Source: Helicobacter didelphidarum
GTDB taxonomy: Bacteria > Campylobacterota > Campylobacteria > Campylobacterales > Helicobacteraceae
Assembly (NCBI RefSeq): GCF_003364195.1
Contig: NZ_NXLQ01000001.1
Span: 1-64,000, forward strand
Length of the DNA stretch: 64,000 nucleotides
Reading direction: 5' to 3'
In this document: positions 38,531-49,490 of the stretch, piece by piece
How the letters are laid out: every line of letters begins with the position of its first letter
Numbering within the stretch: the first letter of the stretch is position 1
Notes under the pieces: generated by a model
Told to the model about the DNA's origin: nothing
Databases searched by the model: none
The model's input: the letters and a program-made list of their open reading frames with translations, nothing else
Program-made: the position numbers and the translations under genes

Positions 38531-38561
38531 TTTTTCTATCCAAATGACTTGGATAGAAAAA
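38531..38561 (-). terminator. Terminator of the dehydrogenase operon
   Basis: 13-bp perfect arms TTTTTCTATCCAA (38531-38543) and TTGGATAGAAAAA (38549-38561) enclose a 5-nt loop. On the minus strand CTTTTTT follows, which suits the alcohol dehydrogenase gene ending at 38650. It may also block readthrough from the porin. Confidence 0.8.
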
Positions 38562-38649
38562 TTCTCTAAGTAATTGTGATTTACTTAAAAAAACTTGTTT
38601 TTACATAGAGTAATCCAATATTGAAGACTAAACAAAAATTACATTACAA

Positions 38650-39699
38650 TTAAAGATTCATATCTAGAACAATTCTACCATCAATTTTACCTTTTTTCAT
38701 TTTATCAAAGACTTCATTGATGTCATCTAGCTTGGCAGGAGCAACATGTGCTGTTACCCGCCCTGTTTGAGCAAAGTCGATTGCCTCTTGTAAATCAAGT
38801 CTTGTTCCTACAATAGAACCTCGAATTGTTATACCATTCAAAATCATATTAAAAATATTTACTGGGAATTCACCTGGTGGTAAGCCGTTCATAGCCACGG
38901 TGCCACCTCTTCTTGCTACACCCACAGCTTGTTTGAATGCTACGGGACTGACAGCAGTTACCAAAACTCCGTGTGTCCCGCCTTTTGTTTCTTTTACGAT
39001 TTTATCAATCGTTCCTTGTTCGCCTAGCTCTTTAGCATTTGCGACAACTTCCGCACCATATCTTTTTGCTAATTCTAGTTTATCGTCAGCTACATCAATA
39101 GCCGCTACTCTTAAGCCCATAGCTTTAGCATATTGCACAGCTACATGTCCTAATCCACCAATTCCTGAAATAGTAACCCATTCACCAGGACGCGTATCAG
39201 TCATTTTAAGCCCTTTATACACGGTTACACCTGCACAAAGTATAGGGGCAATATCCACAAGTTGTTGATGAGTGAGGTTTCTATCCAACACGCCCACATA
39301 ATCTGCTGCACCAACAGCATATTCTGCAAAGCCACCGTTTACGGAATAGCCACCATTTTCTTGTTTTTCACAGAGTGTTTCCCAACCAGCAAAACAATGT
39401 TCACAATGTCCGCAAGCACTATAAAGCCACGGAATTCCAACTATATCTCCGACTTTCAAGTGGGTAACACCTTCACCAAGCTCTACAATTTTACCTACAC
39501 CTTCATGCCCAGGGATTATAATGTCTTTCGGTGGCACAGGCCAGTCGCCTTCCACCGCATGTAGGTCAGTATGGCATACACCACATGCTTCAATTTTCAC
39601 AAGAACCTCACCCTTTCCTGGTTTTGGGATTGGCACTTCTTCGATAACTAATGGTTTTTTGCGTTCTTTTGATACAGCTGCTTTCATAGTTTTTGACAT
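38650..39699 (-). CDS. adhP: Zinc-dependent alcohol dehydrogenase
   Basis: 349 aa. Catalytic zinc ligands lie in [13 protein letters not shown] (C and H) and PGHEGVG. The structural zinc loop is [15 protein letters not shown]. The Rossmann motif is [17 protein letters not shown]. These match the AdhP (ethanol/propanol-preferring) group. It interconverts primary alcohols and aldehydes with NAD+. AAGGAG precedes the start. It lies 163 bp downstream of the aldehyde dehydrogenase in the same direction, so together they can take alcohol to acid. Base composition appears higher in GC than its neighbours, which may indicate transfer. Confidence 0.93.
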   Translation of the reverse strand: MSKTMKAAVSKERKKPLVIEEVPIPKPGKGEVLVKIEACGVCHTDLHAVEGDWPVPPKDIIIPGHEGVGKIVELGEGVTHLKVGDIVGIPWLYSACGHCEHCFAGWETLCEKQENGGYSVNGGFAEYAVGAADYVGVLDRNLTHQQLVDIAPILCAGVTVYKGLKMTDTRPGEWVTISGIGGLGHVAVQYAKAMGLRVAAIDVADDKLELAKRYGAEVVANAKELGEQGTIDKIVKETKGGTHGVLVTAVSPVAFKQAVGVARRGGTVAMNGLPPGEFPVNIFNMILNGITIRGSIVGTRLDLQEAIDFAQTGRVTAHVAPAKLDDINEVFDKMKKGKIDGRIVLDMNL

Positions 39700-39862
39700 A
39701 TTATCTCCTTACAATCTAAGTTTTATGCAAATACATCTAGTAGCCCATCATGATTTATGATCTTTAAGGAAAAGAATACTATCATGAAATCCTTGCTTCA
39801 TAAAAATGCTACATAATTTTTATAAAAGGATGAAACATAAGATTTTCTAAAATTCCAAAATC

Positions 39863-41371
39863 TTAGAAGAACCCAAGCTTATTAGGCGAATAGCTCACAA
39901 GGAGATTCTTTGTTTGTTGATAATGCTCTAACATCATTTTGTGTGTCTCTCGTCCGATACCACTTTGCTTATATCCGCCAAATGCAGCATGTGCAGGATA
40001 CGCATGATAACAATTCGTCCATACGCGTCCTGCTTCAATGCCTCTTCCCATGCGATATGCACGATTGATGTCTCGTGTCCAAACACCGCTACCTAAGCCA
40101 TAAATTGTATCGTTAGCAATTTCTAATGCTTCCTTTTCATCTTTAAATGTTGTGAGAGCAAGCACAGGACCAAAAATCTCTTCTTGGAAGATTCTCATTT
40201 TGTTATGTCCTTTGAAAATTGTAGGCTTGATATAGCACCCTTTGCTAAGCTCACCGGGTAGGCTATTTGCTTCGCCACCTATGAGACATTCCGCACCTTC
40301 TTCTTTGCCGATTTTGATATAATGAAGAATAGTATTGACTTGCGTTTCATCGACTTGTGCACCAATCATCGTGCTAGGATCAAGTGGATTTCCAGCTTTA
40401 ATGGCTTCAACTCTTTTTAGCACTTTTTCGATGAATTTATCATAGATACTCTCTTGCACGAGGGCACGTGATGGGCAAGTGCAGACTTCGCCTTGATTAA
40501 ATGCAAAAAGCACTAATCCCTCTACCGCTTTATCAAGGAATGCATCTTCATGATTATAAATGTCTTCAAAGAAAATATTTGGTGATTTACCACCAAGCTC
40601 TAATGTGCATGGGATAATATTTTCAGTAGCGAATTGCATAATCTGTCGCCCCACGCTTGTAGAGCCTGTGAAAGCGACTTTAGCGATTTTTGGGCTTGTT
40701 GCAAGGTGCTTACCGATTTTGCTTCCGCTCCCATTGACGACATTTAAGATTCCCTCTGGAAGTAAATCTTTAATCACATCAAGGAGGACTAAAATACTTG
40801 CAGGTGTGGCGGAAGCTGGTTTCAACACAATACAATTTCCCGCAGCGAGTGCTGGAGCGATTTTCCATGCTGCCATAAGCAGTGGGAAATTCCATGGGAT
40901 AATCTGCCCCACAACCCCTAAAGGCTCATGAAAATGATAAGCCACAGTAGTGCTATCAATATCACTAATCGCACCTTCTTGTGCGCGGAGACAGCCTGCA
41001 AAGTAGCGAAAGTGGTCTGCTGCGAGTGGAATATCAGCATTAAGTGTTTCGCGTATTGGTTTACCATTATCCCAAGTCTCTGCGTGTGCAATAAGCTCAA
41101 GATTTTCTTCAATTCTATCTGCAATTTTAAGTAAGATTCTTGACCTTGCTTCTACACTTGTATTTGCCCATGAAGATTTTGCTTTATGTGCTGCATCAAG
41201 GGCATTTTCAATATCTTGATTGCTTGAGAGCGGCACTTCACACAGCACACTGCCATCGATTGGACTTGTATTTTTTGTGTATTTGCCATCAACCGGAGCT
41301 ACCCATTTACCACCGATAAAATTCTCATAACGAGGCTTGAAAACCTCTTTACTATCTGTATATTCACTCAT
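39863..41371 (-). CDS. NAD-dependent aldehyde dehydrogenase (acetaldehyde type)
   Basis: 502 aa from ATG 41371, which has AAAGG 8 nt upstream; the ATG at 41386 lies before that site. It shows ALDH superfamily motifs: [45 protein letters not shown] (general base Glu) and [12 protein letters not shown] (catalytic Cys). YKQSGIGRE near the C-terminus fits the AldB/ExaC-type acetaldehyde dehydrogenases. It pairs with the downstream alcohol dehydrogenase. Confidence 0.92.
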   Translation of the reverse strand: MSEYTDSKEVFKPRYENFIGGKWVAPVDGKYTKNTSPIDGSVLCEVPLSSNQDIENALDAAHKAKSSWANTSVEARSRILLKIADRIEENLELIAHAETWDNGKPIRETLNADIPLAADHFRYFAGCLRAQEGAISDIDSTTVAYHFHEPLGVVGQIIPWNFPLLMAAWKIAPALAAGNCIVLKPASATPASILVLLDVIKDLLPEGILNVVNGSGSKIGKHLATSPKIAKVAFTGSTSVGRQIMQFATENIIPCTLELGGKSPNIFFEDIYNHEDAFLDKAVEGLVLFAFNQGEVCTCPSRALVQESIYDKFIEKVLKRVEAIKAGNPLDPSTMIGAQVDETQVNTILHYIKIGKEEGAECLIGGEANSLPGELSKGCYIKPTIFKGHNKMRIFQEEIFGPVLALTTFKDEKEALEIANDTIYGLGSGVWTRDINRAYRMGRGIEAGRVWTNCYHAYPAHAAFGGYKQSGIGRETHKMMLEHYQQTKNLLVSYSPNKLGFF

Positions 41372-41476
41372 AAGACAACCTTTCATAAAAAATCAAATAT
41401 AATTATGACACTTAAAAAGAGATTATTAAATATCACAATTATATTTTTTAGTATAAAGTATTTTTAGATGAACAAG

Positions 41477-41525
41477 ATACTAAAAGATACCAAAAGTATC
41501 AAAAAAACTAAAAGGTTACCTTTTG
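41477..41525. promoter_or_regulatory. Repeat-rich putative operator upstream of the aldehyde dehydrogenase
   Basis: GATAC, GATAC and GTATC spaced by AAAA blocks (about 41476-41500) are followed by AAAAGGTTACCTTTT (41510-41524), a near-perfect palindrome. It lies 105-155 bp upstream of the minus-strand start, so it may bind a regulator. Confidence 0.35.
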
Positions 41526-41656
41526 TAAAAATTACAGATAAACATACTTTCTAAATAAAAATAAATAAATTTTCAATCAAAAGAACTTGCATAATAATGA
41601 AAAATATGTAACAATAACAATTCATCTAAAGTTTATTTTCGTAAGAAAGGATAAGT

Positions 41657-41947
41657 ATGTGGGAAAATCCACTTGATAGCATGGAAATCTTCGAAGGCAA
41701 TCCAATCAATAAATGGAAAGAAGTTGTTTTTAATGCAAGTCGCACACTTGCTGAAAATGAAATCGAAAGGCTTTTAGAGACACTCGCTCTTTATGAATTA
41801 GCATTGGAAGAACAAGATTCTCAAATCAATTTACGTGATTTTTTTTATAAAGCACATCATGATGAGCATCTTAAACAACAATTTCATGAACGCAAAAATA
41901 GTCTCGCAATGGAATCTATGTCAAAAATTCTTAGTGAAAATGAGTAG
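41657..41947 (+). CDS. Small acidic helical protein, unknown
   Basis: 96 aa, soluble, rich in Glu/Lys and predicted all-helical. No signal peptide, membrane segment or recognised motif is seen. AAAGGA precedes the start (MWENPLDSMEIFEGN), and codon usage resembles neighbouring real genes, so the CDS is credible. It is divergent from the aldehyde dehydrogenase. No function is proposed. Confidence 0.7.
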   Translation: MWENPLDSMEIFEGNPINKWKEVVFNASRTLAENEIERLLETLALYELALEEQDSQINLRDFFYKAHHDEHLKQQFHERKNSLAMESMSKILSENE

Positions 41948-42083
41948 AATAGATATGTTACCTCAACTTATCATGAGTTGTATATATCATAGAATCTAGC
42001 GGGGAAAATTTCCTTAGAATTTAACTCAACAAAAGTGGGAATATTAAATGTTTCAATTTATCTAAAAATACTCTAAAGTTGTA

Positions 42084-42115
42084 TTTGTTGTATTTTATAG
42101 CTAAAATACAACAAA
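42084..42115. repeat. 14-bp perfect inverted repeat
   Basis: TTTGTTGTATTTTA (42084-42097) and TAAAATACAACAAA (42102-42115) flank TAGC. There is no U tract on either strand. An operator or hairpin upstream of the frameshifted outer-membrane gene is possible. Confidence 0.6.
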
Positions 42116-42215
42116 CATATTCCATAAAGACTATATTCAATAATTAAGGTTGTTGGGTTACAATCCATTTCTTCATAAGCATATTTTTATACTATGAGAT
42201 TCTGGCCTACAACAA

Positions 42216-42991
42216 ATGGTTTTTGTTATGTTAAGACAATTTTTATTTATCTCTCTGTGTTCGTTACTCTTTTTTACTCATTCGTTATATGCTTCTCATT
42301 GTCATGATAATCGTTGCAATGATATACGTGTTGGAATAGGAGTATATTACGATAATATAAATATTCTGAATACTTCGCACAATAATACTGGTGGGTATGC
42401 TTCCCTTTTTTAGATGTATATTGGAATCAAGGGCTTTATCTTGGTAGTAAATTGCAACTTGGTATTGCTCATGCCTTTATAAATGGTGGTATTAATAATC
42501 CAACCCAATTGAATGATGTAGCTTATAGAATGGCTTTTGATTTAGAAATTGGCAAGGTAATTGGTTCTCTTACGCACCCTATCATTGTATCCATGCATAT
42601 ACCTTTTAAGGGTAATTTTGTAGCTCCTCATTTTCGTGATAGGAAAATGCAAGTTGCTTTAGGAAAAGATGTTAATTTAGAATATAAAATAGGTTATGGA
42701 TATAATATTATGGCGAGACACAAAAGCTATTCTTTCAATAAAGAATCATGGTTTAAAGAGGGAGGGCATAGGCTAGAAGCATCTTTAGCTGTGATTTTAG
42801 GATATGGTATAGGAGAAAATCATCAAGAAAGAAGAAAAAAGTTAGATTTTTATGCAAAGTTAAAAGGTGTGTATCATCGGATAAATCCCTTTAATATCAT
42901 GCAATTTGATGGAACTATACATACATATCCTGCAAGTAATAATTTTCTGCTTCTGTTTGAGTTTGGTATAGGACTAGATTGGAGATACTAG
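42216..42991 (+). pseudogene. Outer-membrane protein gene split by a frameshift at a T6 tract
   Basis: The first frame encodes a signal peptide (LFISLCSLLFFTHSLYA) and an early beta strand (IRVGIGVYYDNINIL), ending at TAG 42411-42413. The following frame continues without a gap from FLDVYWNQGLYLGSKLQLG to 42991, about 190 residues ending in beta-strand sequence FEFGIGLDWRY, an aromatic outer-membrane terminus. The break is at CCCTTTTTTAG (42403-42413); one extra T would restore one ORF of about 258 aa. It is either phase-variable (off here) or recently inactivated. The family is a small Helicobacter-type outer-membrane barrel of unknown function. Confidence 0.75.
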
Positions 42992-43487
42992 ATTACAATT
43001 GTATTGAAGAGTTATTCTCATCAAAAAACTCAATGCTGTAAATAACGATAGAAAAATACAAAAATCTTTAGTGATGAATGATTACAAAAGAGATTAAAAT
43101 ATTGAAACAATAGAAAATGATAAGGATTTGAATCATAAGGAGTTTTAATAAAATCACTAGCAAATGAGGGTAGGGCATTCCAAATAAAATAGTGAGGTAA
43201 TCACATTCTATTCTATACTATGCTATAATTACATGTTTTATAGATTCTCTCTTATGAAATACAGGACTATAAATACATGTATAGAATCATTTATCCTATA
43301 ATTCATAAAAAGACATCTTAGAGAATCTCTATTTTATATAATTTTTGTTGATGTAATAAAATAATCAAGCATTCTCAAGGATTTAATTGCTTCTCAACAA
43401 TATCGTTAAACAAGTATAAACAAAAACTTGCAATAAAGAGCCACTTGAAATTCTTGTGTATAATGAGTATATTTCTTAAGGATTATT
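42992..43487. other. Intergenic region
   Basis: About 500 bp, AT-rich. TATAAT-like sequence near 43223 and AAGGAT before 43488 serve the glycosyltransferase. No gene or RNA is seen. Confidence 0.4.
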
Positions 43488-44987
43488 ATGGATTCACGCA
43501 TTGGTATCATTATCCCAATCTACAATGTAGAGCAATTTCTTAGCGATTGTTTAGAATCTGTTATAAAACAGACCTATACAAATCTTAGCATTATCATGGT
43601 TGATGATGGGAGCAATGATACAAGCACACAAATTGCACAATCTTATTTTTATAAAGATTCTCGTTGTATTTATATTAAAAAACCAAATGGAGGATTATCA
43701 AGTGCAAGGAATGCAGGACTTGATTATCTCAGCAATGAGCTTGATTTACATAGCCACATTCATCACAATGAATACTACATCGCACAAGGAAATTATACTT
43801 ATAAAGGCTGTTTCCAAGATTCTCAACAAGAATATGAGGGCATGACACTCCATACACCACAACAAGTTGAAGTATGGAGTTATACAAAAGAAATCATTGA
43901 ATGTGATTTTGTGCGTTTTTTAGATTCTGATGATTGGCTCATGCCTGATTGTATAGAATCTTGTTTGCAAATCTTTGAAACCCTGAAACAAGAAAATGAG
44001 GAAGTGGATATTGTATTGCATGATTATTATTATGCGTCTGAAGATGGCAAACATTTGCACCAATCCAATATGCTCAAGGCATTTGATTCTATACACAATA
44101 AAAGAATAATTGCAAATGAGCCTTGTAAGATTCTTTCTCGCTTAGAAATGCTTGAATACAAATTATACGCACCAACAACTTTTGTGTGGGCTGGATTATT
44201 CTCATTTCAAAGTATTTGTAAAAGACATATCCGCTTTATGGATTATATGTATGCAGAAGATCAGTTATTTAGTTTTTTCTTATTTACCAATATTCAAAAA
44301 GTTTGTATTTCATCAAAGCCACTTTATGCCTATCGCCAACAAGCCAACTCAATAATGCATTTTAACCCAAGTATTCACCCATATCCCTCCTTTAAAGCTG
44401 ATGTGTATGAGATTTTTAAAGATAAACGATTAGCAAAAGAATATGATAGAGGATATTCATTTTTAGCAATGAGTAATGCACTCTATGATTTTATACAAAA
44501 AACACCTGATTTTAGAGAGAATAACAATGTTGGGAGGGGGGATAATGTAGTAAAACAAAAGAAAAATATTAAAAACATAGAATCTCATCATAATGTATCT
44601 ACACAAACAACACACGATAGCTTATTACAGCCCCATAATAAAAGCTCTCAAGTAGATTCCATATCAGATGATACTCAATCTTTGTCTCAAGATTCTATAA
44701 CTCAAGAATCTATAATTGCAACACAAGAGTTATATAAGATATTAATGAAAGGATTTCTCTCTATGACTCCTCGCAGTGTAAAAGCATTACAATGTATTGC
44801 TATTGAGGGTAAAGACCCAAGAAATGCTAAAGGATTATTTCTAGCTCTTAGAAAAGTTGTGCCAAAGAATCATTTTGGAATCTCTAGCAAAATAGCTTAT
44901 GCTTGTCCGATTCTTTTTAAAATCTTTTTTATTGTTAAAGATTTTATGAGACAAAAAAGATATAAAAGAACAACAAAAAGTGTATGA
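43488..44987 (+). CDS. Family 2 glycosyltransferase
   Basis: 499 aa. The GT-A domain has IGIIIPIYNVEQFL (5-18), IMVDDGSNDTS (35-45), NGGLSSARNAGLDYL and FVRFLDSDDW (DxD-type, around 143-152). A polar insert (about 80-135) lies between the nucleotide-binding half and the DxD motif. A long Ser/Gln/Asp-rich low-complexity linker (about 345-410, including a G6 tract at 44536-44541) precedes a basic C-terminus. It probably acts on LPS or capsule sugars. It is isolated, so the acceptor is unknown. Confidence 0.87.
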   Translation: MDSRIGIIIPIYNVEQFLSDCLESVIKQTYTNLSIIMVDDGSNDTSTQIAQSYFYKDSRCIYIKKPNGGLSSARNAGLDYLSNELDLHSHIHHNEYYIAQGNYTYKGCFQDSQQEYEGMTLHTPQQVEVWSYTKEIIECDFVRFLDSDDWLMPDCIESCLQIFETLKQENEEVDIVLHDYYYASEDGKHLHQSNMLKAFDSIHNKRIIANEPCKILSRLEMLEYKLYAPTTFVWAGLFSFQSICKRHIRFMDYMYAEDQLFSFFLFTNIQKVCISSKPLYAYRQQANSIMHFNPSIHPYPSFKADVYEIFKDKRLAKEYDRGYSFLAMSNALYDFIQKTPDFRENNNVGRGDNVVKQKKNIKNIESHHNVSTQTTHDSLLQPHNKSSQVDSISDDTQSLSQDSITQESIIATQELYKILMKGFLSMTPRSVKALQCIAIEGKDPRNAKGLFLALRKVVPKNHFGISSKIAYACPILFKIFFIVKDFMRQKRYKRTTKSV

Positions 44988-45416
44988 GTTCTTTGAAAAT
45001 ATGCAAGTTTTTCATAGGCTATACCATGAAAAAATTAATAAAAATTATTAATTCATATATTTTATTGTATTTTTATTTACTTTTTGTTTATATTTGTAAC
45101 ATGTGATTTGCGAGAAAAATATATTATAAAAAATAACAATTTTTTGAGACAAAAACAAAACCTTGAACTTTCCTACAATAGTTTATGAAATAGCGTGTAT
45201 ATCGCATATATCCCAACAGATTATTACTCCATATCTTAGCTTCCCATGAGTCTCTATCGTGCTAGATTTACACGCTCAAAGTAAGACTTCTTATAATTTT
45301 TAGTGATTAAAAATACTTTATTTGTATATTATTAATTGATTTTTTGAAATGAATTTTTCTAAAATTATAAGAACCTAAGCGATAAATTTAGGATTTATTA
45401 TAATAAAGGATTGTTG
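44988..45416. other. Intergenic region upstream of the major porin
   Basis: About 425 bp. AAAGGA (45405-45410) is the porin ribosome-binding site. A long 5' region is common for abundant porins. No structured RNA was identified. Confidence 0.4.
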
Positions 45417-46877
45417 ATGAAGAAAAGTATTCTAACTCTTAGGACATCATTACTTTCTGCACTCATTGTAGGAAGTAGTGCAATGAATCTTGAGGCAGCA
45501 AAACTCATGGATGTGATACAAAATGCGACTATTAGTGGATTTGCATTTGGTCGTATCCAAACCATACATGGCAGAGATGGTAATGGGACACGCTATCAGT
45601 TGCGATTTAAACCAACAATCACAACAGGAGAGGTATATGGCTGGAGTGGCTCTGCTGGGATATTTTTCTCTAAAGGGAGTGGAACTCCTGATTCAAATAA
45701 CACAAATGCTGATATTTCTGGGAGTAGGGGTGATATGCATATCTCTCTGGTTGATAGATTTAGTATCGGGGACTTTTATATCACTTATCAGGCAAAAGAG
45801 CAATTAGGCACAAATACCCTCATAAGAGCAGGGCAAAAATCCCCTACGACTCCATATAATGATACAAATTTAGATAGGGCATTGGGGATATTCCTTGAGA
45901 ACTCTGATCTATCAGCATTGAATATAGGCTTCCAATGGTGGGATACTTGGATAGGTGATGATATGTTCATTTCACCCAATTTAACTGGTAGTAATTACTC
46001 TAATTCTTCTACTGGTATAGGCAATGATGTCTTTATGCTCTCTCTCACAAGTGGCAAGGACTTCACTGAGAAAACTGGCTTTGGCTATCAAGTATGGTAT
46101 TCGTATGTAGAGGGGTTATTTGACTACATGACATTTGCTGATATATCCTATACTGCGAAGTTTGGCTCACAAAGTCTTGGGATACTTGCACAAGTGAGTG
46201 CTACTGGATTAAACAAAAAACCGACATTCTTGAGTAATGGTAGTTTGGAATTTAATACATTATTTCAGAACACAAATTATGATTATGCAAGAAATCGCGG
46301 TATGTATAATATCCGCTTAGATTATCGTTATAATTTTACACAATCACAAAGTGCAGCTACAGAAGATTCTGATGCTCCGGCACCTGCACCAACAAATGTT
46401 GGCTTTATCGGTGTGGCTGTAGGCTTTGCAGGGAGCTTTGGTGATGGCTATGGGACTTTGATAGATAATACAGGTGGGTTAAAAATTGGTGGAAATATCT
46501 GGAACAACTTCGCTGGGACAGAGGCAAATGGCTTTGGTATATTAGGCACAGGGAGCTTTCGAAATAGCTCAATAACTGCCCCATATCTCAAAGTTGAGTT
46601 TGGTTATAAGAAATTCGGCTTAGCTCTTGATGTCGTGTATGTGGATACAACACATTTCTATTACTTGAAAAAAGCTGGAGCTACAGGTAATCTCAATGGA
46701 GCTACAGGTAATCTCTATGGACCTAACAATAAAATCGCTGTTGCAAACTTTGTAGAGACAAGTTTATCAGCGACTTATAAATTCACAGATAGTATTAATA
46801 TGGGTGCATATTATGGATATTTGATCGGGAATCCATCTATGGGAAGATTTCGATTTCAAGTGAATTATGTGTTCTAA
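45417..46877 (+). CDS. Major outer-membrane porin (Campylobacter MOMP-like)
   Basis: 486 aa from ATG 45417 (AAAGGA 6 nt upstream; two TTG codons precede it). A signal peptide ending around NLEAA is followed by VIQNATISGFAFGRIQTI, a first strand like Campylobacter and Helicobacter MOMP porins. Many alternating strands follow, ending in RFRFQVNYVF with the terminal Phe. A proline/alanine loop (DSDAPAPAP) and a tandem 7-residue repeat (GATGNLN, GATGNLY) sit in likely surface loops. It is expected to be a trimeric general porin. Confidence 0.87.
   Translation: MKKSILTLRTSLLSALIVGSSAMNLEAAKLMDVIQNATISGFAFGRIQTIHGRDGNGTRYQLRFKPTITTGEVYGWSGSAGIFFSKGSGTPDSNNTNADISGSRGDMHISLVDRFSIGDFYITYQAKEQLGTNTLIRAGQKSPTTPYNDTNLDRALGIFLENSDLSALNIGFQWWDTWIGDDMFISPNLTGSNYSNSSTGIGNDVFMLSLTSGKDFTEKTGFGYQVWYSYVEGLFDYMTFADISYTAKFGSQSLGILAQVSATGLNKKPTFLSNGSLEFNTLFQNTNYDYARNRGMYNIRLDYRYNFTQSQSAATEDSDAPAPAPTNVGFIGVAVGFAGSFGDGYGTLIDNTGGLKIGGNIWNNFAGTEANGFGILGTGSFRNSSITAPYLKVEFGYKKFGLALDVVYVDTTHFYYLKKAGATGNLNGATGNLYGPNNKIAVANFVETSLSATYKFTDSINMGAYYGYLIGNPSMGRFRFQVNYVF
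46677..46718 (+). repeat. 21-bp tandem duplication in a porin loop
   Basis: GGAGCTACAGGTAATCTC occurs at 46677 and 46698, giving GATGNLN/GATGNLY. In-frame duplication may vary a surface loop. Confidence 0.85.
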
Positions 46878-47323
46878 CACTATCATGATTTATATATAAA
46901 TTTTTTATTACAGAATCTCTTAGGTTGTGTTCTTATGGGCTTTCTTTAGGTAAAATTTTTTCTTGCTATGAGCGTTTATTTGAAGTCATAATTCAAATAA
47001 ACTTATACATTTCAAACTACTCAATTAACTTTATTTTATAGAATCTAGGAAACGAACTCATTGGATTATATAGAGTTTCATTCATGGGATTTTAAAACCA
47101 ATAAAGAGCGTAGAACAAAACTCCAAAATAAATATAATGTAGCATAAACTAGGAATCGAGTAAAAATCTTTGAAAGAAGATTTTAGAGTATTTCTGCTGG
47201 AAAAAAGAGTTGAATTGATGTGATGAAAGAATACAATGGAGTTTGATTTTCTTTTTAAGAATTTATGACAATATAAAGCTTCTGTATTTCTCAATCTATA
47301 ATCATGAATACTCTAATATTGCA
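46878..47323. other. Intergenic region between convergent genes
   Basis: About 445 bp. A 70-codon minus-strand ORF (47294-47082) has no ribosome-binding site or recognisable domain and is probably chance. Confidence 0.45.
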
Positions 47324-48568
47324 TTATTCATGTGTATTTTTAGATTTTCTTTGAGTTTTGTCTTCAAAAGATTCTAAAAAAATCTTGATGTTTTTACCCG
47401 CTTGGCGAATCCTTTTTTCATTTTCGATTAAAGCAATCCGCACATAAGAATCTCCTGCTATACCAAATCCAGCACCTGGACTAACAGCTACTTTTGCTTC
47501 CTCCAATAATCTTTTTGCAAATTCTAAGCTTCCTAAATGTTGGCATTGTGGGGGTATTTTTGCCCAAATAAACATACTCGCTTTTGGCATAGTAAGCTCC
47601 CATCCAGCTTTGCCAAAGCATTCTATCATAACACGCATACGTTTTTCATATATCGCCCGAATCTGCATTACAGAATCATCACATTCATTCAGTGCGATAG
47701 TAGCTGCAACTTGGATAGGCGTATAGATTCCATAATCAATCCAGCCTTTTATTTTTTGCACTGCTTCTATAATGCGTTTATTTCCAGCAACAAAACCTAT
47801 GCGCCAACCTGCCATATTATAACTTTTACTTAAAGTATAAGTCTCCACAGCGACATCTTTTGCCCCTTTTACTTCGAAAATACTTGGAGTTTTAAAATCA
47901 TCAAAATATAATTCAGCATAGGCAATATCACTAATAATATAGAATCTTTCTTTTTTTGCTAATTTGACAAGTTTTTGATAAAAGCTTTTATAGACAACGA
48001 CACTTGTTGGATTATGTGGGAAATTGACTACAACAAACTTAGGTTTAGGGAAATTCTCATACAATGCTTTTTCCAAACTTTCAAAAAAAGCATCTTCATT
48101 GAGTTCAAATGTATTATTATACACAATAGGAAAAGTGCTGACATTTGCACCATTAATAATAAATGCGTGATAATGAATTGGGTAAGCAGGCTCTGGAACA
48201 ATGGCAAAATCTCCAGTATTTGTGATTGCTTGCACTAAATGTACATAGCCTTCTTTACTACCCATACCAACACATACTTCAGAATCCGGGTCAAGCGAAA
48301 CATCAAATCTGCGTTTATACCAATCACATAATGCAAGACGCAATTTATAAATTCCTTTGCTGACTGAATAGCCTTGATTTTTTGGTTTTCTCGCACTTTC
48401 ACAAAGTTTATCAATGACAATTTTGGGTGGGATACCATCGGGATTACCCATCGAAAAATCTATTACATCTTTACCTTCTTGACGCATTTTTAATTTAATT
48501 TCATTGATTGTGCTAAAAAGATATTTTGGCAATCGGTTGATTTTATTAAATACAATTTCTTCAAACAT
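47324..48568 (-). CDS. Class I/II aminotransferase (AlaC/DapL-like)
   Basis: 414 aa. PLP-fold motifs: DFSMGNPDG near the N-terminus, NFPHNPTS, SDIAYAELYFD and TLSKSYNMAGWRIGF with the PLP-binding lysine. This resembles the epsilonproteobacterial aminotransferase often annotated aspB or alaC and related to LL-diaminopimelate aminotransferase. It likely serves amino-acid synthesis (alanine, aspartate or a diaminopimelate step). AGGA precedes the start. The amino donor cannot be read from the sequence. Confidence 0.88.
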   Translation of the reverse strand: MFEEIVFNKINRLPKYLFSTINEIKLKMRQEGKDVIDFSMGNPDGIPPKIVIDKLCESARKPKNQGYSVSKGIYKLRLALCDWYKRRFDVSLDPDSEVCVGMGSKEGYVHLVQAITNTGDFAIVPEPAYPIHYHAFIINGANVSTFPIVYNNTFELNEDAFFESLEKALYENFPKPKFVVVNFPHNPTSVVVYKSFYQKLVKLAKKERFYIISDIAYAELYFDDFKTPSIFEVKGAKDVAVETYTLSKSYNMAGWRIGFVAGNKRIIEAVQKIKGWIDYGIYTPIQVAATIALNECDDSVMQIRAIYEKRMRVMIECFGKAGWELTMPKASMFIWAKIPPQCQHLGSLEFAKRLLEEAKVAVSPGAGFGIAGDSYVRIALIENEKRIRQAGKNIKIFLESFEDKTQRKSKNTHE

Positions 48569-49059
48569 TTTATGTCCTAATTCTTTTAGAATAATTTATG
48601 ATATTTTCATATCTATTCTTGTGGTTTCTATTGGTTTCTGTGGAATACAAAACCATACAATTATAATATTACATTATATTTATAGTGGTTGTATTACAAC
48701 TTAGCGCATATTATCTTATTTTAATTTCACTGAAAGCAGTTCAAAAAACAAGTGATTTTTGGCTTAAGAATTATTGTAGCGTTTTGTATTGATTTTAGCA
48801 AGATTTTTTAAGAAATTACACTGTATTTTGCTCTATTTAATAGAATCTTTAATGCTAAACTTACAAAAATGCGGTGTAATTTTCATCATTCTCTGTGTAA
48901 ATTGTAAATAAATATAAGTATTTCTGGTTTCTTTATTATGAAATATTAATACAAATAATACAATATTTTAATAATTATAGAATAATCTAATTTTCGTGAA
49001 TTATATTTACTATTTTTATATTACAATATAATGTAGTTTTATTTACAAAAGGAAGAATC
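48569..49059. other. Intergenic region
   Basis: About 490 bp between divergent genes, very AT-rich. No ORF, tRNA or hairpin is supported. Confidence 0.4.
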
Positions 49060-49362
49060 ATGAAAAAAATCCGTGTTTCTATAATGGCATGTGTTACAGC
49101 ATTTGTATTTGGGAATGTAGCCTTTGGTGCAGAAACTCTTGATGATGCAAATAAAGCATATAATGAAGGAAATTATACAAAGGCTGTTGAAATCTATAAA
49201 GTATTGTGTGATGCAAAAGAAGCAAAGGCATGTTCAAGCTTAGGACTTATGTATCGAAATGCAAAAGGTGTAAGCGAAAATGCTACACTTGCAAAACAAT
49301 ATTATCAAAAAGCTTGTGATGCTGGAGATAAAGAAGCTTGCAACAGCATAGATTGGAATTAA
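49060..49362 (+). CDS. Secreted Sel1-repeat (Hcp-like) protein, minimal
   Basis: 100 aa. A signal peptide (cleaved near VAFGA) precedes one TPR-like helix pair and one Sel1-type repeat, with the CDAKEAKACSSLG and ACDAGDKEACNS cysteine pattern of Helicobacter cysteine-rich (Hcp) proteins. These usually have 4-9 repeats, so this is a very short member. AAAGGAAG precedes the start. Disulfide-linked periplasmic or secreted protein; function unknown. Confidence 0.85.
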   Translation: MKKIRVSIMACVTAFVFGNVAFGAETLDDANKAYNEGNYTKAVEIYKVLCDAKEAKACSSLGLMYRNAKGVSENATLAKQYYQKACDAGDKEACNSIDWN

Positions 49363-49490
49363 ATCAAGTTAAGTTCCAACTTAGTTATATTTTGTATATA
49401 TTCTAGATTTAATAACGCTAAGAAATTAATACATATAAACTCTTGTAATGACAAGAGAGATAAGCCATAACCAAAAAAGTAAGGATTGTC

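Noticed and set aside
44536-44541. G6 tract in the glycosyltransferase as a switch
   Set aside because: Short, in frame and in a low-complexity linker; too weak to call without variation data.
47082-47294. 70-codon ORF on the minus strand
   Set aside because: No ribosome-binding site, no recognisable domain, composition like noncoding DNA.
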